Positions 26,037-35,648 are shown, numbered from the stretch's first letter. The stretch is 64,000 bases of DNA from Acinetobacter sp. ANC 3781 (GCF_004331285.1 NZ_SJOH01000009.1:1-64000), one strand, 5' to 3'. Notes: a model not told the origin generated them from the sequence alone. A program made the numbers and translations.

Positions 26037-26474
26037 TTAATCTATCCAATTCACAATTGGAAACTTATGTGTTTCATTTTCAAAATCAGTACTCTGCCAG
26101 ACATCCAGCATTGGAATTTTGACATCCGTTGCTAGGGGTAATTTCTTTGGATTAAATTGCATATGAGATAAGTCCTCTCCCCATGCAATCAGATCTACAT
26201 CTAAAGAAATTTGATGCGATGGACGTACTCGACCTGCTTCATCTTCCATTTTTTTAAGGATGGAGGTCATTTCTTCAACACTCATTTTACTTTCGAGCAA
26301 ACACGCCGCATTCCAGTAATCTGCACCCACACTATCGCGACATGGAATTAAATAAATCTCAGAGAATTGAACCTGTCCCATTTTAGCAATCTGGGCAAAT
26401 GCCTGCTTAAAATGGTGTTCAGGATGACAGTTACTCGCCAGAGCTAAGGCGAATATCGTTTCGGTGGCGTTCAA
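26037..26474 (-). CDS. folK: 6-hydroxymethyl-dihydropterin pyrophosphokinase (FolK-like)
   Basis: FolK transfers pyrophosphate from ATP to hydroxymethyl-dihydropterin in folate synthesis. Family features are LALASN near the start, YWNAACLLES, and the signature EDEAGRVRPSHQISLDVDLI with the conserved Arg and the DxD metal ligands. At 145 residues it is short for the family (about 160). The start is TTG with AGGAA upstream, and the gene overlaps the end of folB by 44 bases, which indicates translational coupling. Folate genes in this order are common. Confidence 0.85.
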   Translation of the reverse strand: MNATETIFALALASNCHPEHHFKQAFAQIAKMGQVQFSEIYLIPCRDSVGADYWNAACLLESKMSVEEMTSILKKMEDEAGRVRPSHQISLDVDLIAWGEDLSHMQFNPKKLPLATDVKIPMLDVWQSTDFENETHKFPIVNWID

Positions 26475-26811
26475 GACGAATTCCTACAGAATTTGCTTGC
26501 GCGATAATGGCAGGCTTACGGATTGTAATCATAATCGATTCAACCGCAGGAAAGGTAGTAAAAAGCGCATTGAGAACAAGCTTTGCTGCATGTTCAATCA
26601 ATTTTGGCTGTGCTTTTTGAATAACTGTGGCAGAAATTTCACAAATTTCTGCATAATTCAGTGTATGTTGCAGTTCATCAGAATGAGAGGCCTGTTCCAA
26701 ACTGGTCTGGATGGTCATATCAAGCATTAAAGGCTGAATGATTTGACGTTCCCAATTGAAACATCCCACTACTGTCTCGACCTTTAAACCTTCAATGATA
26801 ATTGCATCCAT
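26431..26811 (-). CDS. folB: Dihydroneopterin aldolase
   Basis: FolB splits dihydroneopterin to hydroxymethyl-dihydropterin, the substrate of FolK, encoded by the overlapping next gene. The 126-residue protein has the usual features: a start MDAIIIEGLKVETVVGCFNWER with the conserved Glu and Trp-Glu, LNYAEICE in the middle, LIEHAAKLVLNALF, and a basic end. The Lys in the MITIRKPAII strand is the expected catalytic region. It is first in a two-gene operon. Confidence 0.93.
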   Translation of the reverse strand: MDAIIIEGLKVETVVGCFNWERQIIQPLMLDMTIQTSLEQASHSDELQHTLNYAEICEISATVIQKAQPKLIEHAAKLVLNALFTTFPAVESIMITIRKPAIIAQANSVGIRLERHRNDIRLSSGE

Positions 26812-26950
26812 GTTTTTTTACCCTTTACTGACTTTGATTTTGAATCTCTCCTTGAGAAACAATGTTTCTCATCCGTTTAAAAAAGGGAAGATATTTTAAA
26901 GTCCTCCCTTTAAAAAAAGCGAATTTAAGGAAATTTATTCCTATTCAAAT

Positions 26951-28249
26951 TTAATGTTTTAACAACACGTTTGGATCAAGAGTTTGCACCATTTGCAGTC
27001 TTTGGTCTGCATAAATATCGGTATATGGCGCGAGAATGCGCATAAAGCGATCAAAATACAGCATTTGTTTAAACAGCAAGGCAAAGTCACGCGGGAAGCG
27101 AATACCGTGACGCTCACCGACTCCAACCATATCCATCATAATATCGTTTAAATCTGCGGGATTTGAACTTAATATTTGTTGAGGATCAGCCATTAATGCC
27201 CCACTAAATAACCGCTCCAGATCATCCGCTAAAACTTGTGTATCAATTTTCTTGTCGGTCATACCCATTTTTAGCATGTTTTCTGCCATCAGGAGGTAAT
27301 CAGTTTTTTGCAGCGCATCCATAAATGCAATAGATGCAGTCCATACTTCAGGATTAAGCTGACCGACAATACCAAAATCGATAAAACCGACACGACCATC
27401 TTCAAGCAGCATCAGATTGCCTGCATGCAAATCTGCATGGAAACTGTTACACATCATCAAGCTACCAAACCAGGTATTCATGGCTGTAATTAAAACCTGA
27501 GACGGATCTTTAGAGACTCTTTTGACCACATCAAAATCAGTCAAAGGCACACCATAAAAACGCTGCATGGTGAGTACACGACGGGTTGAATATTGGTGAT
27601 AAACTTTCGGTGCTGTAGCTTTTGAATTTTGAGTCACATTCAAATAGTTAACGAAATCATCAAGATTTTGTGCTTCTTCAATAAAGTCGACTTCACGCAC
27701 CATACGGGTTTTAATTTCATCGACAATATCGGCAAGTGATGCAAATTTTACTTTAGGAACCGCTTTTTCTAAAATTTTAGTTGCCCAATGCAATACATTT
27801 AAGTCAGTGTAGAGGATGGTTTCTACACCTGGCTTTTGCACTTTAATCACTACATCTTCGCCTGTCACAAGTCTAGCTGCGTGAACTTGTGCAATGGATG
27901 CTGAGGCTAAAGGCTTTTCATCAATCGAGGCAAAAATTTCATCTAAATTTCTACCTGCAAATTCAGAGGCCAAAACCCCTTGCACATAACTAAAAGGTAA
28001 GGATGGCGTTTGATCTAGACAGCCTTGAAATTCTTCAACATATTCACGTGGAAACAGTGAAGGTGTACTGGCAATAAACTGTCCAAGTTTAATATAGGTT
28101 GAACCCAATGATTCAAAAGTTTCACGCATCAGTTTTGCGTTACTTGGTTTTTCTGTGGCGTATTTAATGCCTGCTTTTGCTGCAATAACAGCCGTTTCAC
28201 CCACACGGGCAACGGAACGTAGTCCATCTAACCAGATATTGTTTTTCAT
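26951..28249 (-). CDS. ABC1/AarF-family atypical kinase
   Basis: The protein is a UbiB-like atypical kinase of the ABC1 family; some members support ubiquinone synthesis. It carries the family hallmark KxGQ (STYIKLGQFIASTPSLFP, residues 51-68) and the alanine-rich loop ASASIAQVHAA that replaces the usual glycine loop. VIKVQKPGV holds the catalytic lysine, and FHADLHAGNLMLLEDGRVGFIDFG holds the HxDxxxxN and DFG elements. It has 432 residues and no clear C-terminal membrane helices, unlike E. coli UbiB (546 residues), so I do not name it ubiB. It is a monocistronic gene between folB and moeB. Confidence 0.88.
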   Translation of the reverse strand: MKNNIWLDGLRSVARVGETAVIAAKAGIKYATEKPSNAKLMRETFESLGSTYIKLGQFIASTPSLFPREYVEEFQGCLDQTPSLPFSYVQGVLASEFAGRNLDEIFASIDEKPLASASIAQVHAARLVTGEDVVIKVQKPGVETILYTDLNVLHWATKILEKAVPKVKFASLADIVDEIKTRMVREVDFIEEAQNLDDFVNYLNVTQNSKATAPKVYHQYSTRRVLTMQRFYGVPLTDFDVVKRVSKDPSQVLITAMNTWFGSLMMCNSFHADLHAGNLMLLEDGRVGFIDFGIVGQLNPEVWTASIAFMDALQKTDYLLMAENMLKMGMTDKKIDTQVLADDLERLFSGALMADPQQILSSNPADLNDIMMDMVGVGERHGIRFPRDFALLFKQMLYFDRFMRILAPYTDIYADQRLQMVQTLDPNVLLKH

Positions 28250-28307
28250 AATGTCAGCTTAGAATTAAATTGTAGTGAGTGTAGCAAAAAAATATTCGTT
28301 TGCAGGG

Positions 28308-29078
28308 CTATCTTGCCTGACAGACTGGACAATCTGTATCTTTTTCGAAAGCGAGCAAGCGTTGTTTCATGCTTAACCCATCCCAAAGCATCAGTTTTTG
28401 CTTAAGCGGCATTTTCCCCAAACCTAAATACAGCAATGCGTGATGCGCCTGCAAACTCGCCATCACATTTGGTGTAGTGGCTAATACCCCAGAGTCTGCA
28501 CAGCGTAGGTTTTCATTGACATGCTGTTCTTTGGGAAATAGACATTCATAACAGGCAGAGTCGCCTTCCACCATAAACAATTGTCCCTGAAAACCAATAG
28601 CGGAAGCACTGATTACAGGTGTATTGAATTGCTTACAGATTTGGTTGACCAGGTAACGTGTGGTGAAATTGTCACAGCCATCTAAGACCAGATCTTGATT
28701 TGAAATGAGTTGTGCTGCATTACCTTCATCCAGTTTTACAGTTTTTGATTCAACACGGATATGCGGATTAATCTGCTTTAAGCGTTTAGCCAGTATTTCG
28801 GATTTATAAAATCCAATATTTTCTTCTACATAGGCTATTTGACGTTGCAGATTACTCATTTCAATGGTGTCGGCATCAATTAAGGTAATTTGCCCCACAC
28901 CCGCACGCGCCAGAAGTTCTGCGGTTGTACAACCAATTCCGCCACAACCGACAATTAAGACATTGGCGAGTTTGAGTTTTTCCTGTGCTTCAATATCCCA
29001 GCCATCAAGAAGAATTTGACGGCTATAAAGATGCATTTCTTGGTCGCTGAGTTCCAAATCAGTATCATACCGGGTCAC
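28308..29078 (-). CDS. moeB: MoeB/ThiF-type adenylyltransferase
   Basis: The enzyme adenylates the C-terminal glycine of a ubiquitin-like sulfur carrier (MoaD in molybdopterin synthesis, ThiS in thiamine synthesis). The nucleotide loop VGCGGIGC lies at residues 43-50. DGCDNFTTRYLVNQ follows, and two Cys pairs (CYEC and CPVC at 250-253) hold the zinc. At 256 residues it fits MoeB, and it has no rhodanese domain. The start ATG is at 29078. No moa or thi genes are adjacent, so ThiF cannot be excluded. Confidence 0.82.
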   Translation of the reverse strand: MTRYDTDLELSDQEMHLYSRQILLDGWDIEAQEKLKLANVLIVGCGGIGCTTAELLARAGVGQITLIDADTIEMSNLQRQIAYVEENIGFYKSEILAKRLKQINPHIRVESKTVKLDEGNAAQLISNQDLVLDGCDNFTTRYLVNQICKQFNTPVISASAIGFQGQLFMVEGDSACYECLFPKEQHVNENLRCADSGVLATTPNVMASLQAHHALLYLGLGKMPLKQKLMLWDGLSMKQRLLAFEKDTDCPVCQAR

Positions 29079-29244
29079 TAGACATCATCCTTATCAGCCT
29101 TTTCTTGTTTCGCTGAGTATAGACAAATCAGCAGGAGTATTCAGCAAATCTATTTTTTCTTAGCTATTTTTTGTCTTAATTTTAATCATTTATTTGAAGT
29201 AGCCTATAAATTGACCAAATAAAAATCAAATAAATATTTGAAAT

Positions 29245-29272
29245 TTGACATATTTTTTATTCCTACTATGCT
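29245..29272 (+). promoter_or_regulatory. Strong sigma-70 promoter
   Basis: A consensus -35 TTGACA (29245-29250) is separated by 16 bases from -10 TATGCT (29267-29272), with a predicted start near 29279. No ORF follows, so it is best explained by an RNA gene. Confidence 0.65.
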
Positions 29273-29278
29273 CACTGG

Positions 29279-29614
29279 GTATTGATCTAAAACATGACGA
29301 TGCCATAAGTATTTATTAAATACAGGGTTAGCTGTGAGTGCCTTATAACCGCAGCAGTAAGTAATAGTTTTCCTAAATTCACTATGTACTTATGGGCATT
29401 GGGAAAGACTAAGCTACTGACCTTTTTTCCCGTCGAGAGACGAACTTGAGCCTTTACAGTTAATAATGCTATTCAAAAACTTTAAGCAATTACTAGGCAA
29501 ACATCAAATCACTAAATATTAAACCTGACATTTCTAGGTGGCGGAGTGTCTAAATAGTGATATTCAATTTACGTATTCCCACAATAAAAAACCGCCCTTA
29601 ATGACGGTTTTTTA
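29279..29614 (+). ncRNA. Candidate structured non-coding RNA
   Basis: Behind a consensus promoter lies about 330 bases with no gene and several paired elements. ATGCCATAAGTA (29300-29311) pairs with TACTTATGGGCAT (29387-29399) with one bulge. Inside it, GCTGTG/CGCAGC forms a hairpin. The same 3' arm TACTT can alternatively pair with AAGTA of the CAGTAAGTAATAG segment, giving two exclusive folds. A CGTC-GAGA-GACG hairpin with a GNRA loop lies near 29433-29444, and a terminator is at 29583-29614. A rod with an internal bubble recalls 6S RNA, but I cannot confirm that or the true 3' end. Confidence 0.4.
29583..29614. terminator. Bidirectional terminator
   Basis: AAACCG and CGGTTTTTT arms around CCCTTAATGA, with A and T runs on both sides. 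It can end the candidate RNA from the left and the acyl-CoA synthetase gene from the right. Confidence 0.75.
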
Positions 29615-29658
29615 TTTCTACGAACTCTCGAATCTAGGTCAAAATAAGGAAAGTATGG

Positions 29659-31305
29659 CTAGACTGCTTTTTGAATGCCCTGCATTTTGGCAACTTCCTG
29701 TTGCTTAAGTAAATTGCGTTGAATTTTTCCACTCGAGGTTTTAGGTAAAATATCCACAAATTCAATTTCTTTAGGATATGCATGTTTAGATAAGCGTGAA
29801 CGTACATATGCCTGAAGTTTATGACTCAACTCATCTGAAGCTGAAAATTGTGGTTTAAGAACCACAAAAGCTTTGACTACTTCTGTACGTTCTAGATCTG
29901 GCTTGCCAATCACTGCCGACTCCAAAACCTCTTCACATTCAAGCAAGGTGCTTTCAACATCGAAAGGACCTACGCGATAGCCTGACGTTGTAATGACATC
30001 GTCAGCACGTCCAATAAAATCTACCCCACCAAATTCATTTAACTTCACCGTATCACCGGTTAAATAATATTTCCCCACAAAAGATTTAAGGTCATTTCCT
30101 CCATAACCTTTAAACCAGGTTAAAGGTGACTGAGAAAAGTCGATAGCCAATGTGCCGATTCCACCTTTTTCAACTTCTTCATTGTTTTGATTTAATACTA
30201 CAAAACGATGCCCTGGGTTGGCAAAACCCGCTGAACCCACTTTCTTTTCATGTTCCAAAGCATGATGATTGGCAACCACCATCCCCAGTTCAGTCTGTCC
30301 ATATTGATCATAAATATTTACGTTTAAATCATGGTTAAACCAGTGAATCACTTCAGGTGTTAAAGGCTCACCTGCACTACTCACCACACGTAAATGCTGT
30401 TTAATTGATGGATCAAATTTTTCCTTAAATCCAAAGAACATCCGAAATGCAGTTGGCGATCCGGTCAAATTACTGACTTTATATTTTTGAATGATCTGCA
30501 CGGCGTTATCTACGCTAAATGCACGCTCATCCATAATAATGCTATGCCCAAGACTTAAAGGTCCGGCAATGCCATAATACAAACCATATGCCCAACCCGG
30601 ATCTGCCAGATTCCAGAAAGAATCTTCTTCACGCAAATCCACTGCATAAGTCATATACCCTTTAAATGCTAGAACAGCTTTTAAAGGAACAGGAACAGAT
30701 TTGGCCAATCCAGTCGTACCCGAGGTAAACATCATCAGGAAATCATTTTCAAAGCTTTGCATTACTGGTGCAAAAACTGAAGATTGCTTGGTCAGTTCGC
30801 TCCAAAAATCTGCATCTTGATGACTTAATGTATTTAATGGATGTGCTGTTAAAATATGCTTTATGGCAACCCCATGCAGTTTTTTACGCTGTTCATCATT
30901 GGTCACAATCAATTTTGTTTTAACGGTATTGATTCTGTGTTCAATGGCTTTCGACTCAAACGCAGTAAACAATGGCTGATAAATTGCACCCATGCGCCAT
31001 GTCGCTAGAATCGTAATCAGTAATTCCGGCGTACGCGGCAATAAACCTGCAATACAATCTCCTGCTTTTAAGCCTACTGATACAAAATAATTTGCCAATT
31101 TTCCAGAAGCTTCTGCCAGCTGTTCAAATGTCCATTCGGCAGACTCGCCATTTTTGCCTTCCCAGATTAAGGCTGTTTTATTTAAACCAAGATAACGCCC
31201 GCAACATTCAATATAGGCATTGACTGATTCAGCTGTACCTACCAATTGCTCTGCAAGAAAATCATCAAAATTAAACTCTTGATATGCCTGTTCTAATGTC
31301 TTCAT
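29659..31305 (-). CDS. Acyl-CoA synthetase (AMP-forming)
   Basis: This enzyme of the ANL superfamily activates a carboxylic acid with ATP and CoA. The ATG at 31305 is chosen because GAGAGG lies eight bases before it; the GTG two codons upstream is too close. Motifs in order are the phosphate loop MFTSGTTGLAKSVP, YDQYGQTELGM, YLTGDTVKLNE and the C-terminal GYRVGPFDVES. The catalytic lysine lies in LPKTSSGKIQRNLL. The length of 548 residues and these motifs fit the acetyl/medium-chain group; the exact substrate is unknown. It clusters with an acyl-CoA dehydrogenase and an SDR, which suggests breakdown of a short or branched acid. Confidence 0.85.
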   Translation of the reverse strand: MKTLEQAYQEFNFDDFLAEQLVGTAESVNAYIECCGRYLGLNKTALIWEGKNGESAEWTFEQLAEASGKLANYFVSVGLKAGDCIAGLLPRTPELLITILATWRMGAIYQPLFTAFESKAIEHRINTVKTKLIVTNDEQRKKLHGVAIKHILTAHPLNTLSHQDADFWSELTKQSSVFAPVMQSFENDFLMMFTSGTTGLAKSVPVPLKAVLAFKGYMTYAVDLREEDSFWNLADPGWAYGLYYGIAGPLSLGHSIIMDERAFSVDNAVQIIQKYKVSNLTGSPTAFRMFFGFKEKFDPSIKQHLRVVSSAGEPLTPEVIHWFNHDLNVNIYDQYGQTELGMVVANHHALEHEKKVGSAGFANPGHRFVVLNQNNEEVEKGGIGTLAIDFSQSPLTWFKGYGGNDLKSFVGKYYLTGDTVKLNEFGGVDFIGRADDVITTSGYRVGPFDVESTLLECEEVLESAVIGKPDLERTEVVKAFVVLKPQFSASDELSHKLQAYVRSRLSKHAYPKEIEFVDILPKTSSGKIQRNLLKQQEVAKMQGIQKAV

Positions 31306-31544
31306 GACCACAACCTCTCATCCGTTCTTTTATAAACAAAGCTCCTGCTTTGTTCTGATCCATTTTGCTTATTGTTGTCATCCTAAAAATGCCAAAAATC
31401 ATTCAGCATTTTCAATTTTTTAGCTTCACTCTTAAACTAGATAAACATGATTTCTCACCTCCTGCAATTTCCTCATCCATCAAAAAATGTGCAGGATTTG
31501 AACACCGACCAAAGTCTAAAATTCAATCACCATTCGATCGCGAT
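31306..31544. other. Spacer in the acyl-CoA cluster
   Basis: A hairpin AACAAAG/CTTTGTT at about 31335-31355 lies in the leader of the acyl-CoA synthetase gene. It has no T tract, so it is not a normal terminator. Confidence 0.35.
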
Positions 31545-32681
31545 TTAGATTTTAGTCACTTCACGGGCAATGACTAAACGCTGAATATCCGATGCACCTT
31601 CATAAATCTGGCTGACCCGTACGTCACGGTAAATACGCTCTACCGGAAAATCAGACACATAACCATAACCACCGTGGATTTGAATGGCATCAGAACAGAC
31701 GCGTTCCGCCATAGTTGATGCAAACAGTTTTGCCATTGAGGCTTCTTTTAAACACGGCAAACCTGCATCTTTTAAAGTTGCAGCATGGAAAATCAGTTGA
31801 CGTGCGGCTTCAATCTGAGTGGCCATATCGGCTAAACGAAATGCCACGGCTTGATGCTGAACAATCTCTACACCAAATGCTTTACGTTCATTGGCATATT
31901 CCACCGCAGCATCAAGTGCAGCACGCGCCATGCCGACTGATTGTGCAGCAATACCAATTCGCCCTGACTCCAGATTGGATAAAGCAATTTTGTAACCTTC
32001 ACCTTCCTTGCCCAATAAATTTTCGGCAGGAATCCGGCAATTTTCAAAGATGATGGTTGCAGTATCTGAACAGTGTTGTCCCATTTTTTCTTCTAGACGA
32101 GAAACAAGATACCCTTCATTATCCGTCGGTATGATGAAACACGAAATGCCTTTTTTCCCTGCAGATTTATCAGTCACGGCAAAGACAATGGCAACCTGCG
32201 CATACTTACCTGTAGTAATAAACTGTTTAGTGCCATTTAATACCCAATCATCGCCGTCACGTTCTGCCTTGCATTCCAGTGCACCTGCATCCGAACCGGC
32301 TTGTGGTTCAGTTAGGCAGAAACAGCCGAGCCATTCACCTGTCGCAAGTTTGGTTAAGTATTTTTGTTTCTGATCTTCTGTGCCGTAGCGCTGAGTTATA
32401 CCGCAAGGCAGTGAGTTTTGGACGCTCACAATAGTAGAAATTGCGCCATCACCTGCAGCAATTTCCTCTAAAGCCACCACAAGCGATACATAATCCAGAC
32501 CGGCACCACCCCATTGTTCTGACACAGTCATACCTAAAGCGCCAAGTTCACCCAGTTCTTTTAATTCTTGTGCAGGGAATTTGGCAGTTTTATCGCGTTC
32601 AGCAGCAGTTGGCTTGAGCTTGTTTTGCGAATAATTGCGCAACATGTCCTGAACCATTTTTTGTTCATCATTTAAAATCAT
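31545..32681 (-). CDS. Acyl-CoA dehydrogenase
   Basis: This FAD enzyme oxidises an acyl-CoA to the enoyl-CoA, passing electrons to ETF. The 378-residue protein has the family order: an N-terminal helical domain, then CLTEPQAGSDAGAL and FITTGKYAQVAIVF in the middle beta domain. RKAFGVEIVQHQAVAF and IQIHGGYGYVSDFPVERIYRD follow in the C-terminal domain. The catalytic base is the expected Glu-361 in YEGASDIQR. The position of that base fits the short- and medium-chain group. It is transcribed with the acyl-CoA synthetase and SDR genes. Confidence 0.92.
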   Translation of the reverse strand: MILNDEQKMVQDMLRNYSQNKLKPTAAERDKTAKFPAQELKELGELGALGMTVSEQWGGAGLDYVSLVVALEEIAAGDGAISTIVSVQNSLPCGITQRYGTEDQKQKYLTKLATGEWLGCFCLTEPQAGSDAGALECKAERDGDDWVLNGTKQFITTGKYAQVAIVFAVTDKSAGKKGISCFIIPTDNEGYLVSRLEEKMGQHCSDTATIIFENCRIPAENLLGKEGEGYKIALSNLESGRIGIAAQSVGMARAALDAAVEYANERKAFGVEIVQHQAVAFRLADMATQIEAARQLIFHAATLKDAGLPCLKEASMAKLFASTMAERVCSDAIQIHGGYGYVSDFPVERIYRDVRVSQIYEGASDIQRLVIAREVTKI

Positions 32682-33095
32682 TGAGCTTCCTTTTCTATAT
32701 CTATTTTATTCATTTCAAACTTTTTAAAAGTTACTTCATTTGGAATACATGACGACGACCTGAAGGTCTCCTGTGAAACTGAGATACAAGGATGTATATT
32801 CAATTTCACAAAGGATTTCTGTTTCTTTTGATCCTTCAAAAGAAAATGAGTGGCTACGTAAAGTCTTTAAACTCGACCGACAATTTCTTCAAAACATCTG
32901 AAACTCAAAAACGTCATCTCCAACCTGAGCGGAAGATCAATAGCAATGCTTGGAACAGGTTTTAGATAACTGGGGTTTTCTTGCAGACTCAAAATATATT
33001 TTGGGGCCATCATTTTGCCGAAATAAAAGTAACAGAATGAGCTACTTCAAAATAATTTATAGAGATAATACTTCGTAGTGAAAATACCAAAAAAA
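32682..33095. other. Spacer between the SDR and acyl-CoA dehydrogenase genes
   Basis: There is no intact gene. A TTTCTTTTGATCCTTCAAAAG palindrome-like segment near 32823-32846 could fold but has no T tract. I see no recognisable coding remnant. Confidence 0.35.
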
Positions 33096-33866
33096 CTACT
33101 TTGGCTGCATACGAATCGCACCATCCAAACGAATCACTTCACCATTTAAATAAGTGTTTTCAAAAATATGACCGACCAGATGTGCAAACTCTTCCGGTTT
33201 GGCTAAACGTGGTGGAAACGGTACCATCTGTCCTAAAGCATCCTGCACATTTTGAGGCATAGCTTTAAGCATTGGGGTTTCCATAATGCCTGGCGCAATG
33301 GTCATTACACGAATGGCTTCACGAGCCAGTTCACGTGCCAAAGGCAAGGTCATGGCAACTACGGCACCTTTTGAAGCGGCATAAGCAGACTGACCAATTT
33401 GACCGTCGAATGCTGCAACTGATGCTGTATTTACAATGACACCACGTTCTTCTTCACCGGCCTTCAATTCATATTTTGCAATCAGATTCGCAGCAAAACG
33501 AATCATGTTGAACGTCCCGCTGACATTAATATTTAAAACTTTTTGGAACATGGCCAAATCATGGATGCCATCGCGTCCAAGCACTTTGGCGGAAGGCGCA
33601 ATACCCGCACAATTCACCAAACCATTCAACTGCCCATATTGTTGTTCAATATTTTCAAAGAATGTTTTTACCGCATGTTCATCGGTCACATCCAGTTTTA
33701 TAAATACTGAGTTTTCGCCTAATCGCTGCTGCATTTCCTGACCAAGCTCTTGATTCATATCAACCATGAGCACTTTTGCGCCTTGACCGACCAAATAAGT
33801 GGCTGTAGCCGCACCTAAACCAGATGCACCGCCTGTCACTACAAATACTTTTCCTTGAATTTTCAT
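33096..33866 (-). CDS. Short-chain dehydrogenase (3-hydroxyacyl-CoA type)
   Basis: This NAD(P)-dependent SDR has 256 residues. The cofactor loop is TGGASGLG (11-18), NAG appears as NCAGIA near 85, and the catalytic Ser-149, Tyr-162 and Lys-166 lie in NTASV and SAYAASKGA. The layout resembles type-2 3-hydroxyacyl-CoA dehydrogenase (the 2-methyl-3-hydroxybutyryl-CoA group), including an acidic residue after beta-2 (MVDMN) that favours NAD. Together with the neighbouring acyl-CoA synthetase and dehydrogenase it could complete steps of a short-chain beta-oxidation. It is divergent from the AraC-type regulator. Confidence 0.88.
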   Translation of the reverse strand: MKIQGKVFVVTGGASGLGAATATYLVGQGAKVLMVDMNQELGQEMQQRLGENSVFIKLDVTDEHAVKTFFENIEQQYGQLNGLVNCAGIAPSAKVLGRDGIHDLAMFQKVLNINVSGTFNMIRFAANLIAKYELKAGEEERGVIVNTASVAAFDGQIGQSAYAASKGAVVAMTLPLARELAREAIRVMTIAPGIMETPMLKAMPQNVQDALGQMVPFPPRLAKPEEFAHLVGHIFENTYLNGEVIRLDGAIRMQPK

Positions 33867-34022
33867 TTTCTATTCCTGTTAATTCTTTGAATAAACACTC
33901 GACTTAAGATGCAGAGTAAATGCAGTTAAGCTAGAGTACAATTTCCAAATATTGCATCCTCTCTGATGGATTTGGACAGTCCAAGTTAAGGCAGCAAAAA
34001 TACGGAATACGGATATCTGTAC

Positions 34023-35042
34023 ATGAAGGAACAAGACTTAAATTACAGTAAAGGTACGATCTCGATCAGTCTGGTACATGAAGCACTGCTGTCGGCAAAG
34101 CATCAGGGATTGAATACCCAAAACATCTTGGTCAAATCCGGTATTCCGGTTGAGTTAATGCAGTCCAACAAAGCCCGTGTTTCAGTGTCACAATACGCCC
34201 AGCTTTGGACTGAACTTGCCGATGTCATGAATGACGAATTTTTTGGTATGGACAGTCACCCCATGCGTCGCGGCAGTTTTAAGCTTTTATCAAAATCCGT
34301 TATACATGCCGAAACACTAGAAATAGCATTACGACAGATTTTACAATTTTTAAATCTGGTTCTGGATGATTTTATGAGTCAGCTTTTCGTTCAGGAAAAC
34401 TATGCTTATATTGTGATTTACGAGCAAAAGCAGACCAAAAGAATGTTCAGTTATGCTACCTATTTAATGCTGATTCATGGTTTGATGTGTTGGTTAAGCG
34501 GACAAAGAATTCTACTCAAGCAGATTCAACTTAAATGTAATGCTCCGTTGGATGATCAAGACTATAAAGTCCGTTTTTGTAAAGATATCCAATACAATAG
34601 CAACGAAAATTATATACAGTTCGATGCCAATTATTTAAATATCCCGATCAAACAAGATACACAATCATGGTATCGGTTTATTCAGCAAACGCCACAGAAT
34701 TTATTGGTGCGCTTTAAAAATCCGAATGCCATTAGTTCGCAGATCCGTAAACACTTGATGAATGTTCCGCCATCTGAATGGCTGGAGCTGAATGAAATTG
34801 CACAACGTTTAAATATGTCGGATGCCACCATTCAACGGCGCCTAAAAAGTGAAGGTATCAGTTATCAACAACTCAAAAATGATATACGGCGTGATACTGC
34901 TATTGAATTTTTAACCAAAACAGATAAATCCCTACAAGATATTAGCGATGAATTAAACTTTCATGATCCGAGTGCATTTCATCGTGCTTTCAAGAAATGG
35001 ACGGGTGTCAGTCCCGGTACTTATCGTCAACATAAAGAGTAA
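34023..35042 (+). CDS. AraC-family regulator of the acyl-CoA cluster
   Basis: This 339-residue transcription factor has an N-terminal sensor domain of the OruR/ArgR-like arabinose-binding type. It ends in a C-terminal double helix-turn-helix: LNEIAQRLNMSDATIQRRLKSEG, then SLQDISDELNFHDPSAFHRAFKKW and TGVSPGTYRQH. It is divergent from the SDR gene across about 155 bases, which probably contain its operator. By position it is the likely activator of the SDR, acyl-CoA dehydrogenase and acyl-CoA synthetase genes. The ligand is unknown. Confidence 0.88.
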   Translation: MKEQDLNYSKGTISISLVHEALLSAKHQGLNTQNILVKSGIPVELMQSNKARVSVSQYAQLWTELADVMNDEFFGMDSHPMRRGSFKLLSKSVIHAETLEIALRQILQFLNLVLDDFMSQLFVQENYAYIVIYEQKQTKRMFSYATYLMLIHGLMCWLSGQRILLKQIQLKCNAPLDDQDYKVRFCKDIQYNSNENYIQFDANYLNIPIKQDTQSWYRFIQQTPQNLLVRFKNPNAISSQIRKHLMNVPPSEWLELNEIAQRLNMSDATIQRRLKSEGISYQQLKNDIRRDTAIEFLTKTDKSLQDISDELNFHDPSAFHRAFKKWTGVSPGTYRQHKE

Positions 35043-35248
35043 TAAGTGGCTTATATTTACAAAGACTAAAAATGATTAATTCATAGTATTAAAAATTTCA
35101 TGAGTTTAAAAAGCAATATGCTGCTCATCGAAAGATGGTTGCATTTTGTTCCAAAATAGGTTATTTTTCATTCAATTTAAAAGCATAATTTTATGCTTGA
35201 CCTGCTGTACTCCTCCCCGTGAAATCACCTTAAATTAAAGGTTCTGAC

Positions 35249-35602
35249 ATGCTTAAGATGATTGATGTACTAGAACAAAACTTGGTACAAAATTTTACTC
35301 ACTCTCTCAACACCCCCACTTTTCAATTTGATGAGCTTTTGAATCAAGGTATTTTAAATGCCTCTGAGTCAGAACTTCAGAAGGCTGTGCTCAGCTTTTT
35401 CAATCGTGAAGATGCAATTGAATCAGCACAGGCACTGGATATTAGCGCTGAACGTATTCAAGCTTTACAAACGGGTGTCGCTTTAAAAGATGATCGATAT
35501 CTTGCAGATACTGCAAAAATTGTGGCGCTTTGCTTGGCACTGGAAACTGATGCACTGAATCAATTAGACATATCTGATTGTTTACAAGACTTCCCAGTAT
35601 AA
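35249..35602 (+). CDS. Hypothetical 117-aa protein
   Basis: This soluble, leucine- and glutamate-rich helical protein has no signal peptide or known motif. It begins MLKMIDVLEQNLVQNF; AAAGG lies seven bases before the ATG. The central ESELQKAVLSFFNREDAIESAQ and the C-terminal AKIVALCLALETDALNQLDI look amphipathic. It has its own terminator and follows the AraC gene by about 200 bases, so it is probably an independent unit. No family is recognised. Confidence 0.65.
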   Translation: MLKMIDVLEQNLVQNFTHSLNTPTFQFDELLNQGILNASESELQKAVLSFFNREDAIESAQALDISAERIQALQTGVALKDDRYLADTAKIVALCLALETDALNQLDISDCLQDFPV

Positions 35603-35616
35603 ATCTAAAGTAAATT

Positions 35617-35648
35617 AAAAAAGCGACTTAATAAAGTCGCTTTTTTTG
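35617..35648 (+). terminator. Terminator of the 117-aa gene
   Basis: The stem AGCGACTT/AAGTCGCT with an AATA loop is followed by seven T. Confidence 0.8.

Noticed and set aside
29279..29614. 6S RNA (ssrS)
   Set aside because: The rod-and-bubble shape is suggestive, but I could not confirm the conserved 6S sequence, so it is listed only as a candidate structured RNA.
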